From Prochlorococcus marinus str. MIT 9301 (GTDB lineage: Bacteria; Cyanobacteriota; Cyanobacteriia; PCC-6307; Cyanobiaceae), in NCBI RefSeq assembly GCF_000015965.1, contig NC_009091.1:744001-808000 (forward strand): a stretch of DNA of 64,000 nucleotides, in the 5' to 3' direction. Position 1 is the first letter of the stretch, and every line of letters begins with the position of its first letter. The notes beneath the pieces are model-generated. The model did not search any database and was not told the DNA's origin. It saw only the letters and a list, made by a program, of their open reading frames with translations. Below, piece after piece: positions 15,728-25,850 of this stretch. A program made the translations under genes and the position numbers.

Positions 15728-16850
15728 TATTCCCCTCCTTATTGTTAATTTCTAAGCTTGGATAGGTTTCAATCTTCCTTTTTAAACCAAATCTTTGAAG
15801 AAGATTCCTAGGACCATCTCCTTGAATCCATCCTAAAACTCCTTCTGGCAGAGCTGTTACAACTAAGATAAATAACCCTCCTTGGATAAACATCCAGCTA
15901 GCAGGTAAAGCTTCACTTACTAGACTTTTTGCGTAGTTGATGAAAACTGCTCCTAGTATTGCTCCCAATAAAGTTCCTCTACCTCCAACAGCAACCCATA
16001 TAACCATTTCTATAGAAAAGGGAACTGTCATAAATTGAGGAGATACTATTCCAGACTGAACAGTATATAAAGCTCCCGAAATCCCAGCGAGACCTCCAGC
16101 AATAGAAAATACTATCGTCTTGAATATAACTGGGTTATATCCTGTAAACCTAACTCTTGGTTCATCATCTCGTATTCCTATAAGAATATTTCCAAATCTT
16201 CCTCTGACTACCCACTTTGCAAAAAACCATGCAGCTATTACTAGTATGGCTGTTATCCAAAAGAATATTCTTTGCATGGACTCAGAACCTACCATCTGAC
16301 CAAATAGTTGTGTTACATCTGTTTTTAATCCATTTGTTCCATTTATAAGTTTTTGTTGTCCATTAAAGAAGTTAAAGAACACAAGAAGAGAAGCTTGAGT
16401 AAGTATAGAAAAATAAACCCCTTTGATTCGATTCCTGAAAACTAGAAATCCAATTAAACCCGCAACCAATGCTGGAATTATCCAGATAGCGAAGAAGGTG
16501 AAAATTGGCGATTTAAACGGTTCCCAGAAAAAAGGCAATTTTTCAACACCATATAAAGCAAAAAATTCAGGAATATTATTTGGGAATTCAGAAGAGCTTG
16601 TTATTTGCAAAAACATTGCTGCGCAATATCCACCTAATGCAAAAAATATACCTTGTCCAAGACTTAGTAAACCTGTATATCCCCAGATAAGATCTACACC
16701 AAGAGCAACTATTGACAAAGATAAGTATCTACCAAGAAGATTTAGTCTAAATACAGGGAGTAAGGTTGGAGCTGCAATAATTAGAGCTAATAATATTATC
16801 CAGAATGACAATACTATTCTTTTATCAAATTTAAATTTACTTTGAGACAT
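15720..16850 (-). CDS. urtC: Urea ABC transporter permease UrtC
   Basis: LivM-type permease, 376 residues, about ten membrane segments. GYTGLLSLGQGIFFALGGY and the conserved loop IGIRDDEPRVRFTGYN are characteristic of UrtC. Its ATG overlaps the urtB TAA (TAATG). Forms the transmembrane channel with UrtB. Confidence 0.95.
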   Translation of the reverse strand: MSQSKFKFDKRIVLSFWIILLALIIAAPTLLPVFRLNLLGRYLSLSIVALGVDLIWGYTGLLSLGQGIFFALGGYCAAMFLQITSSSEFPNNIPEFFALYGVEKLPFFWEPFKSPIFTFFAIWIIPALVAGLIGFLVFRNRIKGVYFSILTQASLLVFFNFFNGQQKLINGTNGLKTDVTQLFGQMVGSESMQRIFFWITAILVIAAWFFAKWVVRGRFGNILIGIRDDEPRVRFTGYNPVIFKTIVFSIAGGLAGISGALYTVQSGIVSPQFMTVPFSIEMVIWVAVGGRGTLLGAILGAVFINYAKSLVSEALPASWMFIQGGLFILVVTALPEGVLGWIQGDGPRNLLQRFGLKRKIETYPSLEINNKEGNNE

Positions 16851-18004
16851 TAGTTTTCCACCATCCTGCCTTTTTGTGGAAATAAACCTGTTGGTTTAAA
16901 TTGCAAGAATATAACTATTAGTGCAAATATCATTACTCTTGCCATACTTGTTGTGGCAAAAAAGTTGATTGTGTTTGAGAGTGGTAAAGGCATATCAGGC
17001 CATATTGATAAGAGCCTTCCAGCTCCAATTAAATCCGTCATTATTCCTATTCCAAAGGAAGCAAGTACTGTACCTAATAAATTACCCACTCCTCCAAGTA
17101 CTACAACCATAAAACAACCTACTATATAATTTCCGCCAACATTTGGTCCTACAGAACCTAATAGTGACACTGCTACTCCAGCAACTCCTGCTAAGCCAGA
17201 TCCTATCCCGAAAGTGATTATATCCACTTTTTCAGTAGATATACCAAGGCAGTCACTCATTTGTCTGTTCTGAGTAACTGCTCTAATACGCATCCCCCAA
17301 GCACTTTGGTTTAGAAATAATGTTATTGCTATTACAGAGATAAGTGTAATTACAATTATCATTAATCTTGTTTTAGGAAATGCAGTTCCTAAAATTTCTA
17401 CTTGACCTCTCATCCATGAAGGAGCTGTTACATCAACATTACGAGCACTCGCTCTACTTAGTTTGCTTACTGTGGATGAAATAACGCCACCGGTAAGAAC
17501 CCCTGTTAAAGCAGCTAATATCCAAGAACTAAATTTAAAATATTTAAAATTTATTGATTCTTTTATTTTTGGAGGAAACGTTGTTGGTAAAAATAAACCA
17601 ACTATAAGACTTATAACTAGACCGGTCCCATAAGCCAATGGCACACTTCTGACAAATTGTTGAAGAATTAAGCTAACTCCCCAAGTGGCGAGAAGAGTTT
17701 CTAGTGGACTTCCATAAAGCTTCCTTATTATAGTTTTTTCCAGAAGAATGCCTACAACTCCACTAACAATAAAAGCAAGGAAAATTGAAACTATTATGTA
17801 TGAATTGTAGAAGGGCTTTAATACAGGTAATTTGAAAATTAATTGTGTAACGTATGTTGTGTAAGCTCCAAGCATCATAAGTTCTCCATGGGCAAGATTA
17901 ATAACACCCATAAGACCGAATACAATCGCTAGACCTAATGCAGCAACAAGTAGTACAGATCCGATCGCAACACCATTAAAAAGACTGTCGAGAAGTAACT
18001 CCAA
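16850..18004 (-). CDS. urtB: Urea ABC transporter permease UrtB
   Basis: LivH-type permease, 384 residues, with the family pattern GLMGVINLAHGELMMLGAY and the loop AVTQNRQMSDCLGIST. The frame begins at TTG, giving MELLLDSLFNGVAIGS, which matches the usual UrtB N-terminus; no upstream ATG is in frame. A strong hairpin sits 28-61 bases upstream, separating it from urtA. Confidence 0.95.
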   Translation of the reverse strand: MELLLDSLFNGVAIGSVLLVAALGLAIVFGLMGVINLAHGELMMLGAYTTYVTQLIFKLPVLKPFYNSYIIVSIFLAFIVSGVVGILLEKTIIRKLYGSPLETLLATWGVSLILQQFVRSVPLAYGTGLVISLIVGLFLPTTFPPKIKESINFKYFKFSSWILAALTGVLTGGVISSTVSKLSRASARNVDVTAPSWMRGQVEILGTAFPKTRLMIIVITLISVIAITLFLNQSAWGMRIRAVTQNRQMSDCLGISTEKVDIITFGIGSGLAGVAGVAVSLLGSVGPNVGGNYIVGCFMVVVLGGVGNLLGTVLASFGIGIMTDLIGAGRLLSIWPDMPLPLSNTINFFATTSMARVMIFALIVIFLQFKPTGLFPQKGRMVEN

Positions 18005-18031
18005 TTTGAAAAAGAAAATATTTGTTTATAT

Positions 18032-18065
18032 AAAATAAAAGGAGGTGTTAACCTCCTTTTATTTT
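18032..18065 (-). terminator. Perfect hairpin between urtA and urtB
   Basis: A 15-base-pair perfect stem with a 4-base loop: AAAATAAAAGGAGGT and its exact complement. On the transcript the 3' arm is A-rich rather than a long U-run, so it may act as a partial terminator or an mRNA stabiliser, raising urtA (binding protein) over the permease and ATPase genes. Confidence 0.65.
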
Positions 18066-18086
18066 GAAGCATAGGTTTTAATTAAA

Positions 18087-19364
18087 TTAAAGCTTATACT
18101 TTTCTCCTTTTGAAGGATCTGTCCAATCGCATGCAAATCCTTTTGAGCTTGGATGCTTTTGGTTCCATGCTTGAGGTAGAACAACTCCTGTCTCTTCAAG
18201 AATTGTAAAGCCACCTTCTGCATTAATCTCTCCGATTCTCACAGTTTGAGATAAGTGATGGTTTGGCATAACTTCAACTGGACCTTGTGGGGCATCAAAC
18301 TTTTGTCCAACTAGGGCTTCCCTTACTGCGTTGTCGTCGAAAGTTCCAGCATCTTCAACTGCTTGTTTCCATAAGTAAACCATGTTGTAAGCAGATTCTT
18401 GAGGATCAGCTACAACACGATCTGCTCCCCATCTTTTCTTGAAACTTTTAGCAAATTTCTTTGATGCAGGAGTATCAATTGACATCATGTAGTTCCAAGC
18501 ACCATAGTGACCTTCAAGGAACTCAGGTCCAATTGTACTAATCTCTTCTTCAGCAATTGAATAGTTCATTACGTAGTAGCCACTCGAAGGTGTGATACCA
18601 GCGTCTTGAATCTGTTTGAAGAATGCAACGTTTTGGTCACCATTAAGTGTATTAATGATTATTCCACCTTCAGGAAGCGCCTTTTTGATTTTTGAGATAA
18701 TTGGAGCAACTTCAGTATTTCCTAATGGAAGGTAATCTTCTCCAACAACTTTGCCGCCTAACTGTTTTACCTGGGCTTTTGTGATTGTATTTGAAGTTCT
18801 TGGGAAAACATAATCAGAACCTACAAGGAAGAAATCTCCACCAGCTGCGGGAGAACGCTTATACATGAAATCTGTAGCAGGTTCCGATTGTTGGTTTGGT
18901 GTGGCTCCTGTATAAAAAATGTTATTAGAACATTCTTGGGCTTCATATTGAATCGGGTAGTAGAGGAACGCATCTTTTGATTCGTAGACAGGTAACATTG
19001 CCTTTCTACTTGCAGATGTCCATCCACCAAATACGACAGGAACTCCGTCTTGGTCTATAAGTTTCTTTGATTTTTCAGCAAAGGTAGGCCAGTCAGATGC
19101 ACCATCTTCAACTATGTATTCTATTTTGTAGCTTTTGCCGCCAACTTTAACGCCACCAGCAGCATTTATCTCTTCAATAGCCATTTTTTCTGTATCAACA
19201 AGAGTTGATTCAGAGATAGCCATTGTTCCGGATAACGAATGCAAAATACCAACGGTTACTGTGTCATCGAAACTTCCGGAGGTTCCGCCTCCACCACACG
19301 AAGTTGCGGTGACTGCAAGTGAGGCAGTAGCTAAACCTGCCAAAATACGCCTTGAAATTCTCAT
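18087..19364 (-). CDS. urtA: Urea ABC transporter substrate-binding lipoprotein UrtA
   Basis: A 425-residue periplasmic urea receptor. The N-terminus is a lipoprotein signal with an RR pair and a lipobox ending at Cys23 (VTATSC), then a Gly-rich linker. The mature domain has VGILHSLSGTMAISE and YPIQYEAQECSNNIFYTG, typical of UrtA. First gene of the operon, behind an NtcA-like promoter. Confidence 0.96.
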   Translation of the reverse strand: MRISRRILAGLATASLAVTATSCGGGGTSGSFDDTVTVGILHSLSGTMAISESTLVDTEKMAIEEINAAGGVKVGGKSYKIEYIVEDGASDWPTFAEKSKKLIDQDGVPVVFGGWTSASRKAMLPVYESKDAFLYYPIQYEAQECSNNIFYTGATPNQQSEPATDFMYKRSPAAGGDFFLVGSDYVFPRTSNTITKAQVKQLGGKVVGEDYLPLGNTEVAPIISKIKKALPEGGIIINTLNGDQNVAFFKQIQDAGITPSSGYYVMNYSIAEEEISTIGPEFLEGHYGAWNYMMSIDTPASKKFAKSFKKRWGADRVVADPQESAYNMVYLWKQAVEDAGTFDDNAVREALVGQKFDAPQGPVEVMPNHHLSQTVRIGEINAEGGFTILEETGVVLPQAWNQKHPSSKGFACDWTDPSKGEKYKL

Positions 19365-19412
19365 GAATTAGGATAAATTAAGTAATTGACCCTCATTAGG
19401 GGGATAAAATAA

Positions 19413-19454
19413 AAGTTATTAACGAGTGAGGATTAGTTTTGTATCAGTCGTAAC
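19413..19454 (-). promoter_or_regulatory. NtcA-type promoter of urtABCDE
   Basis: On the minus strand GTTACGACTGATAC (19441-19454) is GTT-N8-TAC, one mismatch from the NtcA consensus GTA-N8-TAC. Exactly 22 bases separate it from TAACTT (19413-19418), which fits TA-N3-T. This is the layout of an NtcA-activated class II promoter. Predicted start is about 40 bases before urtA. Confidence 0.65.
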
Positions 19455-19492
19455 TTTTTGTTGAATCCAATATATTAGTAATGAACATTTTT

Positions 19493-20104
19493 CTAGTTTC
19501 TATTGTTGGGTATATGTGATTCTAAAAATTGAGTTATTTCTTCAACTCCTATGCCGATACTTAGGTTGGTAAAAAACCAAGGTTTCCCTTTTCGCATAAA
19601 TTCAGTATCACTTTTCATAATATTTAAATCTGCACCAACTTTATCTGCTAGGTCAATTTTGTTTATTAATAATAAATCCGATCTTGTTATCCCTGGTCCC
19701 CCTTTTCTAGGAATTTTGTCTCCGGCAGATACATCAATTACATATATTGATAAATCTACAAGTTCTGGACTAAAACTAGATGCTAGATTATCACCTCCAC
19801 TTTCTACAAAAACAAAATCTAAAGGATTATATTTATTTTCTAAATCTAAAACTGCATTTTTATTTAATGAACAATCTTCTCTTATCGCGGTATGAGGACA
19901 ACCTCCTGTTTCCACTCCAATAATCCTTCCTTCCTCTAAAACCTTTTTATTTATAAGAAAGTTAGCATCTTCTTTCGTGAAGATATCATTTGTGACAATT
20001 GCTATCTCATAATTTTTTTTCAGGCTTAAGCATAGAGTCTCTACTAATGCAGTTTTTCCTGAACCTACAGGCCCAGCAACCCCTACTCTCAATTTGCTGC
20101 TCAT
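19493..20104 (-). CDS. ureG: Urease accessory GTPase UreG
   Basis: GTPase for nickel insertion into urease, 203 residues. P-loop GPVGSGKTA is at about 11-19, with the metal-binding motif [13 protein letters not shown] (Cys-x-His) and the switch [15 protein letters not shown] and guanine-recognition NKIDLA. Three bases after ureF. Works with UreD, UreE and UreF. Confidence 0.97.
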   Translation of the reverse strand: MSSKLRVGVAGPVGSGKTALVETLCLSLKKNYEIAIVTNDIFTKEDANFLINKKVLEEGRIIGVETGGCPHTAIREDCSLNKNAVLDLENKYNPLDFVFVESGGDNLASSFSPELVDLSIYVIDVSAGDKIPRKGGPGITRSDLLLINKIDLADKVGADLNIMKSDTEFMRKGKPWFFTNLSIGIGVEEITQFLESHIPNNRN

Positions 20105-20107
20105 AGA

Positions 20108-20794
20108 TTAATTTCTAAAAAGTTTTGTATAAAGGTCATTATGATTTTGTTGTGCCATAGCTAAACCTACATTGCCAAAATAGAGGTCATCAATTTCTTT
20201 GTCCATAATTTCTTTAGAAACTTTTGAAATTATTGCTAATAAGTCTCTCTGAATTAATTGTGCTTTTGTTGACCCAATAGGAATAATTCTTAACGCAGCA
20301 CTAAGTTGATTTGCACTCCATGCATAGAAAAAATTCTCAACCATTTCTAATTTGGTAATTTCAAAACAATAACAAGCCCAACTCCATGCTAACGACCAGG
20401 AGCTTTTTTTATCATTTTCATATAGATATTCAAATCCAAATTCTTTGGTTAAATCGAAGAGAGATTTTGCCATTTGAATTTGTTGTTCTCTCATTTCGAG
20501 AGAGTCCTTTGATGAGAGGATCCATTTATCCAAACTCATTAGCTTTTGTAAATTACCTTTTAAATTTTTGCGATCGTTTATCTGATTGAAAATATCAAAA
20601 AAATCTAGTAAAAGCCTTGCATCTAGTCTTATCTGACCAATTTCTAGTTCACTTATGATTAATTCTTTTACCGAATTAGAATCTGTTAAATTTTTATTAT
20701 GAAGAAAACTCTCCATTCCCTCCGAATAACAAAATCCTCCAACTGGTAAGTTAGGACTTATTAATAAATATTTTAATAAGTGACTTTTACTCAT
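20108..20794 (-). CDS. ureF: Urease accessory protein UreF
   Basis: Helical urease maturation factor, 228 residues, with the conserved N-terminal LPVGGFCYSEGMES and C-terminal region RIIPIGSTKAQ. ATG at 20794 lies within the ureE end (ureE stops at 20787); a GTG at 20806 is an alternative. Forms the UreD-UreF-UreG complex that delivers nickel. Confidence 0.93.
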   Translation of the reverse strand: MSKSHLLKYLLISPNLPVGGFCYSEGMESFLHNKNLTDSNSVKELIISELEIGQIRLDARLLLDFFDIFNQINDRKNLKGNLQKLMSLDKWILSSKDSLEMREQQIQMAKSLFDLTKEFGFEYLYENDKKSSWSLAWSWACYCFEITKLEMVENFFYAWSANQLSAALRIIPIGSTKAQLIQRDLLAIISKVSKEIMDKEIDDLYFGNVGLAMAQQNHNDLYTKLFRN

Positions 20795-21236
20795 GACTAT
20801 GGGCACCTCTTTCCGGAAAAAACTTTTTTTTCGTATTTTTTATATTAACTTTAAAATTAAGAAGCATATTTTTAATAACATAATCACTTTTTGTTAGAAG
20901 AATGCCTTCTTCGATTTCTAGTTCTACGTGCCTATTTCCAAGATGGTAAGCAGTTTTAATAAGTTCAATTTTAGAATTTGAACTTATTTCAATTAAATTT
21001 TCTTTTTTGGCAACTATCTCTACATAAAAGTTGGACTTATTAGTTGAAAGAATATCTCCATCATTTAATTTGCCCTCTCTAGGTAATTGTAAAATTATTT
21101 CTTGATCACAATCAGTTAATCTTTTTCCTCGTAGTATTCTTCTTTCATCTGAACTTAGGGTAAGTTTTAAAAATGAACCTAATTTCGGTTTTTCCTTAAT
21201 CCAATCAGTTACAACAATTTGTTTATTCATTCTCAT
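20787..21236 (-). CDS. ureE: Urease accessory nickel chaperone UreE
   Basis: About 149 residues. YHLGNRHVELEIEEG is the UreE core motif with the conserved nickel-binding His of the dimer interface. The C-terminus has only a short His pair (GAHSHE) rather than a long His tail. The frame opens at TTG 21242, but ATG 21236 or 21230 is more likely. Divergent from ureD with a spacer of about 50 bases. Confidence 0.9.
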   Translation of the reverse strand: MRMNKQIVVTDWIKEKPKLGSFLKLTLSSDERRILRGKRLTDCDQEIILQLPREGKLNDGDILSTNKSNFYVEIVAKKENLIEISSNSKIELIKTAYHLGNRHVELEIEEGILLTKSDYVIKNMLLNFKVNIKNTKKKFFPERGAHSHE

Positions 21237-21284
21237 AATCAAAATTTTTGGTTACTTTAATTTAGTAATTAAAGAAAACAATTT

Positions 21285-22187
21285 ATGATTAAAACTTCTT
21301 GGGAAGGTAATTGTTTCTTAAATTTTTTCAATAATAAAGCAAGTTTAGGAAATGTTGATAAAACAATCTTTAAATCTAAATCAACTTCTCCTTACAAGTT
21401 ATTAAAGTCTACTCATGACCAGGAAGGTAGGTGCATTTTACCTGTTCTTCATACTGCAGGGGGATTGGTTGGCGGAGATTCACTTGAGTTTGAGGTAAAT
21501 CTTGAAAAAAACTCTAAGGTATTGTTGACTACTTCTTCAGCTCAGAAAGTATATGGATCAGTTGGAATATCTAAAATCAATCCAAAAGGAACTTTTTCAA
21601 AGCAAAAAAATCTCATAAAAATTCTTGATAATTCTCATTTGGAATATCTCCCTCAAGAGACAATTATCTTTGCAAATGGTTTATATGAACAAAAGTTTAA
21701 AGTATCTATTTCAGAAACTTCAAGTTTTTTATTTACTGATTTAATAAGACTTGGAAGATCTTCTTCTGGAGAATCTATTGAGAGTGGAGTTTTTAGGTCT
21801 AAATTAGAAATTATGAGAAATAATGATTTATATGATGATTGGGAATATGTTGATCAAATTGAATTATCAAAGGAAAGTTATGCGGCCAAGTCAGGTATGG
21901 ATTACATGCCTGTTTTTGGATCTTTAATTTGGGTTTGCGAAAAAGATTTTTCTGCGTCAAAAATAAATAATCTTGTGGGAAATATAAAAAAGATTTTCAA
22001 TGAAACTGATAATAATTTATCTATTGGAATCCTTGAAAATGGAATCTCTGTAAGATTCTTGGGGAGTTCTTCTCAAGAAGCTAGGAAATGTTTTTTTTGT
22101 ATTTGGAAACAAATTAGGTCTGTTAGTGGATTTTGTGAGCCAAAATATCAAGGTGTATGGCCTTTACAAGATTCTATGAATTATTAA
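21285..22187 (+). CDS. ureD: Urease accessory protein UreD
   Basis: Urease scaffold chaperone, 300 residues. The family patterns [26 protein letters not shown] and [11 protein letters not shown] are all present. It leads the ureDABC set and binds the apo-urease trimer to recruit UreF and UreG. Confidence 0.94.
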
Positions 22188-22237
22188 TTATGTTCAGAAA
22201 GAACCTTTTTTAAGAATTTATAGATTAATTTTTTATT

Positions 22238-22540
22238 ATGCATCTTTCACCTCAAGAAAAGGATAAATTATTGATTTTTTCTGCTGCACTCTTAGCTGAA
22301 AGAAGGCTTAGTCGAGGTCTTAAGCTTAATTATCCTGAAACAGTTGCTTTTTTGAGTTTTCAAGTTCTTGAAGGAGCACGAGATGGAAAAAGTGTAAGTC
22401 AATTAATGTCAGAGGGAACTACCTGGCTTTCAAAATCACAAGTTATGGAGGGCATTCCTGAAATGGTCGATGAAGTCCAAATAGAAGCAGTTTTCCCTGA
22501 TGGGACAAAGTTAGTTACTATCCACAATCCAATTAACTAG
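22238..22540 (+). CDS. ureA: Urease gamma subunit
   Basis: Exactly 100 residues, as usual for the gamma subunit: [14 protein letters not shown] at the start, [13 protein letters not shown], and the C-terminal [13 protein letters not shown]-like segment. Structural subunit of the (alpha-beta-gamma)3 enzyme. Two bases separate its stop from ureB. Confidence 0.97.
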   Translation: MHLSPQEKDKLLIFSAALLAERRLSRGLKLNYPETVAFLSFQVLEGARDGKSVSQLMSEGTTWLSKSQVMEGIPEMVDEVQIEAVFPDGTKLVTIHNPIN

Positions 22541-22542
22541 TT

Positions 22543-22863
22543 ATGAGTAATTTAATTCCTGGCGAAATAATTCCCGAACAAGGTGAAATCGAATTAAATC
22601 TTGGTAAGGAAGTTAAAACAGTAAAAGTTTCTAATTCTGGAGATAGACCTGTCCAAATTGGATCTCATTATCATTTTTTTGAAGCTAATAAGGCTTTAAT
22701 TTTTGATCGAGAATTAACACTTGGCATGCGTCTTGACATTCCTGCGGGAACAGCAATTAGATTTGAACCTGGAGACACAACTGATGTCAAATTAGTTCCA
22801 TATAAAGGTTTAAGAATTGCATATGGTTTTAATTCATTGGTTAACGGTTCTTTAGATACTTAA
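22543..22863 (+). CDS. ureB: Urease beta subunit
   Basis: A 106-residue structural subunit: [15 protein letters not shown] at the start, [19 protein letters not shown] in the middle and [13 protein letters not shown]. Four bases before ureC. Identification is certain. Confidence 0.97.
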   Translation: MSNLIPGEIIPEQGEIELNLGKEVKTVKVSNSGDRPVQIGSHYHFFEANKALIFDRELTLGMRLDIPAGTAIRFEPGDTTDVKLVPYKGLRIAYGFNSLVNGSLDT

Positions 22864-22867
22864 AATT

Positions 22868-24577
22868 ATGTCCTATAAAATTGACAGAAATACTTATGCG
22901 CAAACTTTCGGACCCACTACCGGAGATAGAGTAAGGCTTGCTGACACTGAACTTTTTATAGAAGTAGAAAAGGATTTAACAACATACGGGGATGAAGTTA
23001 AATTCGGAGGAGGTAAAGTTATTCGAGATGGGATGGGACAGTCTCAAGTAAGAAGAGCTGATGGAGCTGTAGATACGGTAATAACTAATGCTTTGATAGT
23101 AGATTGGTGGGGAATAATTAAGGCTGATGTAGGTATAAAAGATGGAATGATTTTTGAAATTGGTAAGGCTGGTAATCCTGATATCCAGGACAATGTTGAT
23201 ATTGTTATTGGTGCATCTACAGAAGTAATAGCTGGAGAGGGGCATATTCTTACTGCAGGTTCAATAGATACCCATATTCACTTTATCTGTCCCCAACAAA
23301 TTGAGACAGCACTAGCCTCAGGAATTACAACTATGTTGGGAGGAGGAACTGGGCCTGCAACTGGCACAAATGCCACTACTTGTACTCCAGGTTCTTTTCA
23401 TATTTCAAGAATGCTCCAATCTGCAGAAGCATTTCCCATGAATTTAGGTTTTTTTGGAAAAGGAAACTCAACAAATGAGACCAATCTTATTGATCAAGTT
23501 GAAGCTGGTGCATGTGGATTGAAGCTTCATGAGGATTGGGGAACGACTCCATCTACAATAAATTCTTGTCTTAATGTTGCAGATAAGTTTGACGTACAAG
23601 TTTGTATTCATACTGATACTTTGAATGAGGCAGGCTTTGTTGAAGATACTATTAACGCAATTGCAGGAAGAACTATTCATACCTTTCATACAGAAGGAGC
23701 AGGTGGAGGTCATGCGCCAGACATTATTAAAATTTGTGGAGAAAAAAATGTTCTTCCAAGTAGTACTAATCCAACAAGACCCTATACCAGGAATACATTA
23801 GAAGAACATCTTGACATGTTAATGGTCTGTCATCATTTAGATTCTAAAATCCCGGAAGACATTGCTTTTGCTGAATCAAGGATCAGAAGAGAGACTATCG
23901 CAGCTGAGGATATCTTGCATGATATGGGTGCTTTCTCAATTATTGCTAGTGATTCTCAAGCCATGGGAAGAGTTGGTGAAGTAATTACAAGAACTTTTCA
24001 AACCGCTCATAAAATGAAAGTTCAAAGGGGGCCGCTATCGCAGGATTCTGATATAAACGATAATTACAGAGTAAAGAGATATATTTCAAAAGTCACAATT
24101 AATCCTGCAATAGCTCATGGTATTGATAAACATGTTGGGTCTATAGAAAAGGGTAAAATTGCGGATTTGGCATTGTGGAAACCATCCTTTTTTGCGGTAA
24201 AGCCTGAATTAGTTGTTAAAGGAGGATCTATCGTTTGGTCCCAGATGGGTGATGCAAATGCTTCAATTCCTACTCCAGGTCCTGTACATGGTCGACCTAT
24301 GTTTGCAAGTTTCGGCCAATCTCTTATTAAGAGTTCTTTTACCTTTTTAAGTAAAAATTCAATTGATCAAAATATTCCAAATAAATTAGGCTTACAAAAG
24401 AAATGTATTGCTGTAGAAAATACAAGAAATATCAATAAATCACACTTAAAACTTAATAGTAAACTTCCAAATATTTCAGTTGATCCTCAAACTTATGAAG
24501 TTTTTTCTGATGGGGAACTTCTTACTTGTGAACCCCTTGATGAAGTTCCAATGGCTCAAAGGTACTTTTTACTTTAG
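22868..24577 (+). CDS. ureC: Urease alpha (catalytic) subunit
   Basis: Nickel hydrolase that converts urea to ammonia and carbamate, 569 residues. The carbamylated nickel-bridging lysine is Lys219 in GLKLHEDWG. Metal or catalytic histidines are in [16 protein letters not shown] and [15 protein letters not shown], and the mobile flap in MVCHHLD has the Cys-His pair. The stop overlaps that of the convergent gpgS by 3 bases. With Urt it supplies ammonium to glutamine synthetase. Confidence 0.98.
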   Translation: MSYKIDRNTYAQTFGPTTGDRVRLADTELFIEVEKDLTTYGDEVKFGGGKVIRDGMGQSQVRRADGAVDTVITNALIVDWWGIIKADVGIKDGMIFEIGKAGNPDIQDNVDIVIGASTEVIAGEGHILTAGSIDTHIHFICPQQIETALASGITTMLGGGTGPATGTNATTCTPGSFHISRMLQSAEAFPMNLGFFGKGNSTNETNLIDQVEAGACGLKLHEDWGTTPSTINSCLNVADKFDVQVCIHTDTLNEAGFVEDTINAIAGRTIHTFHTEGAGGGHAPDIIKICGEKNVLPSSTNPTRPYTRNTLEEHLDMLMVCHHLDSKIPEDIAFAESRIRRETIAAEDILHDMGAFSIIASDSQAMGRVGEVITRTFQTAHKMKVQRGPLSQDSDINDNYRVKRYISKVTINPAIAHGIDKHVGSIEKGKIADLALWKPSFFAVKPELVVKGGSIVWSQMGDANASIPTPGPVHGRPMFASFGQSLIKSSFTFLSKNSIDQNIPNKLGLQKKCIAVENTRNINKSHLKLNSKLPNISVDPQTYEVFSDGELLTCEPLDEVPMAQRYFLL

Positions 24578-25800
24578 AAGTTTTTAATTAATTCTTTTTT
24601 AGTTGTTTTTATATCTTGTGACCCAGCAATTGCCAAATCTTCTTGCAGTTTGTCCTCACAAGATAGAACTCTTGACCAACTTGGTAACTGCTGTGTCGTA
24701 GGGCAAGCTAAGTAATCTTCTGTAGCCGGTCTCAATAACTTCGCAAATTTTTGTACTGATAGCTCTTCTTCATGCCTATCGTACGGAATTTGATTAACTG
24801 CTGAATCTAGTCCAAATTGTTTTACCCGATCTTCCCCAACTCTTTTGTAAAGAACTTCTAATGTTGCTAGTTGAGTACTCGTTAAAGTCTCTGCTTGATG
24901 CTCCATGAGACCTCTTAAAACACTTGAAAGTATTTCTTTACACATTTTTTGTAATCCTTCTTTAGAAGAATCGCCAATATTCTTATGTTTATGATCAAAC
25001 AAACCTAGGTCAACTTGGGCTATTTTTGAAGTTCTTACGTTTCTATAAACCTCTGATAATAAACCTATCTCTAAACCCCAGTCACAAGGAATTCGTAAAT
25101 TCATAGCAAGATCTTTAGTGAAAGCAAACTCACCTGCTAATGGATATCTAAATGATTGAAGATATTGTAAAAAGGGACCCTTCCCTACTAATTGCTCAAG
25201 ACTTGCTAATAAGGGACCCACAAATAATCTTGTTGCTCTTCCTTGTAATTGATTTGTCTCTAAAGATAACCTGCTGTAAAAAGCTTTTACATATGATATT
25301 CCATATGATTCATCCAGAAGTGGAAGTATCATTCTTGAAGGATACAAAGAACTAAAAGTTCTTATGTCAGCATCAAAAAGAGCAACAACTTCTGATTTTC
25401 TTGTCGCAACTCCTATCCCCTGCCAGACAGCCCATCCTTTACCTGGAGTTCCTAAAAGTTCTAACCCATTTTTTTCTTGGCTTTTTAATAGTTCTATTAC
25501 AGAGGGAGAATTTGTCCATTGAACATGAACTGGGAATGGCATTGAGTCAAAAAACGATTTTGCTGCGTTAACTTGCTCAACAGTTTTTGCAGAAAGAGCA
25601 ATAACTAATTCATTTAAGCCTGTAAGGTCTTTTAAAACTTCTCTTATGTCTTTTAGTGCTGGACGCTCAAACTCTTCATATAAGCAAGGTATTAAAATGC
25701 TAGTTGATCTTTTTTTAAGACTTTTGTTTAATTCTTTAAGTAAATTTCTTGTGACTCCATATTCATGTATTGTTGTGATTAACCCTTGTTGAAAGTCCAT
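24574..25800 (-). CDS. gpgS: Glucosyl-3-phosphoglycerate synthase
   Basis: Glycosyltransferase (GT81-type) joining glucose from a nucleotide sugar to 3-phosphoglycerate, the first step of glucosylglycerate synthesis. In 408 residues the nucleotide-binding region [17 protein letters not shown] and the metal motif VALFDADIR (DAD) are visible, followed by [19 protein letters not shown] and [13 protein letters not shown]. Divergent from the phosphorylase-phosphatase-kinase genes, which complete the pathway. Confidence 0.9.
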   Translation of the reverse strand: MDFQQGLITTIHEYGVTRNLLKELNKSLKKRSTSILIPCLYEEFERPALKDIREVLKDLTGLNELVIALSAKTVEQVNAAKSFFDSMPFPVHVQWTNSPSVIELLKSQEKNGLELLGTPGKGWAVWQGIGVATRKSEVVALFDADIRTFSSLYPSRMILPLLDESYGISYVKAFYSRLSLETNQLQGRATRLFVGPLLASLEQLVGKGPFLQYLQSFRYPLAGEFAFTKDLAMNLRIPCDWGLEIGLLSEVYRNVRTSKIAQVDLGLFDHKHKNIGDSSKEGLQKMCKEILSSVLRGLMEHQAETLTSTQLATLEVLYKRVGEDRVKQFGLDSAVNQIPYDRHEEELSVQKFAKLLRPATEDYLACPTTQQLPSWSRVLSCEDKLQEDLAIAGSQDIKTTKKELIKNF

Positions 25801-25850
25801 TTTCTAATTGATGTGCAGAATAGTATTAATACTTCGTTGATTTTTTCAAA

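Noticed and set aside
21243-21284. Inverted repeat TTACT/AGTAA in the ureE-ureD spacer as an NtcA site
   Set aside because: The order is TAC...GTA, opposite to the NtcA consensus, and no matching -10 at the right distance is clear.
22976-23245. 89-codon frame antisense to ureC
   Set aside because: Low-complexity Ser/Tyr/Ile product expected from the opposite strand of ureC.
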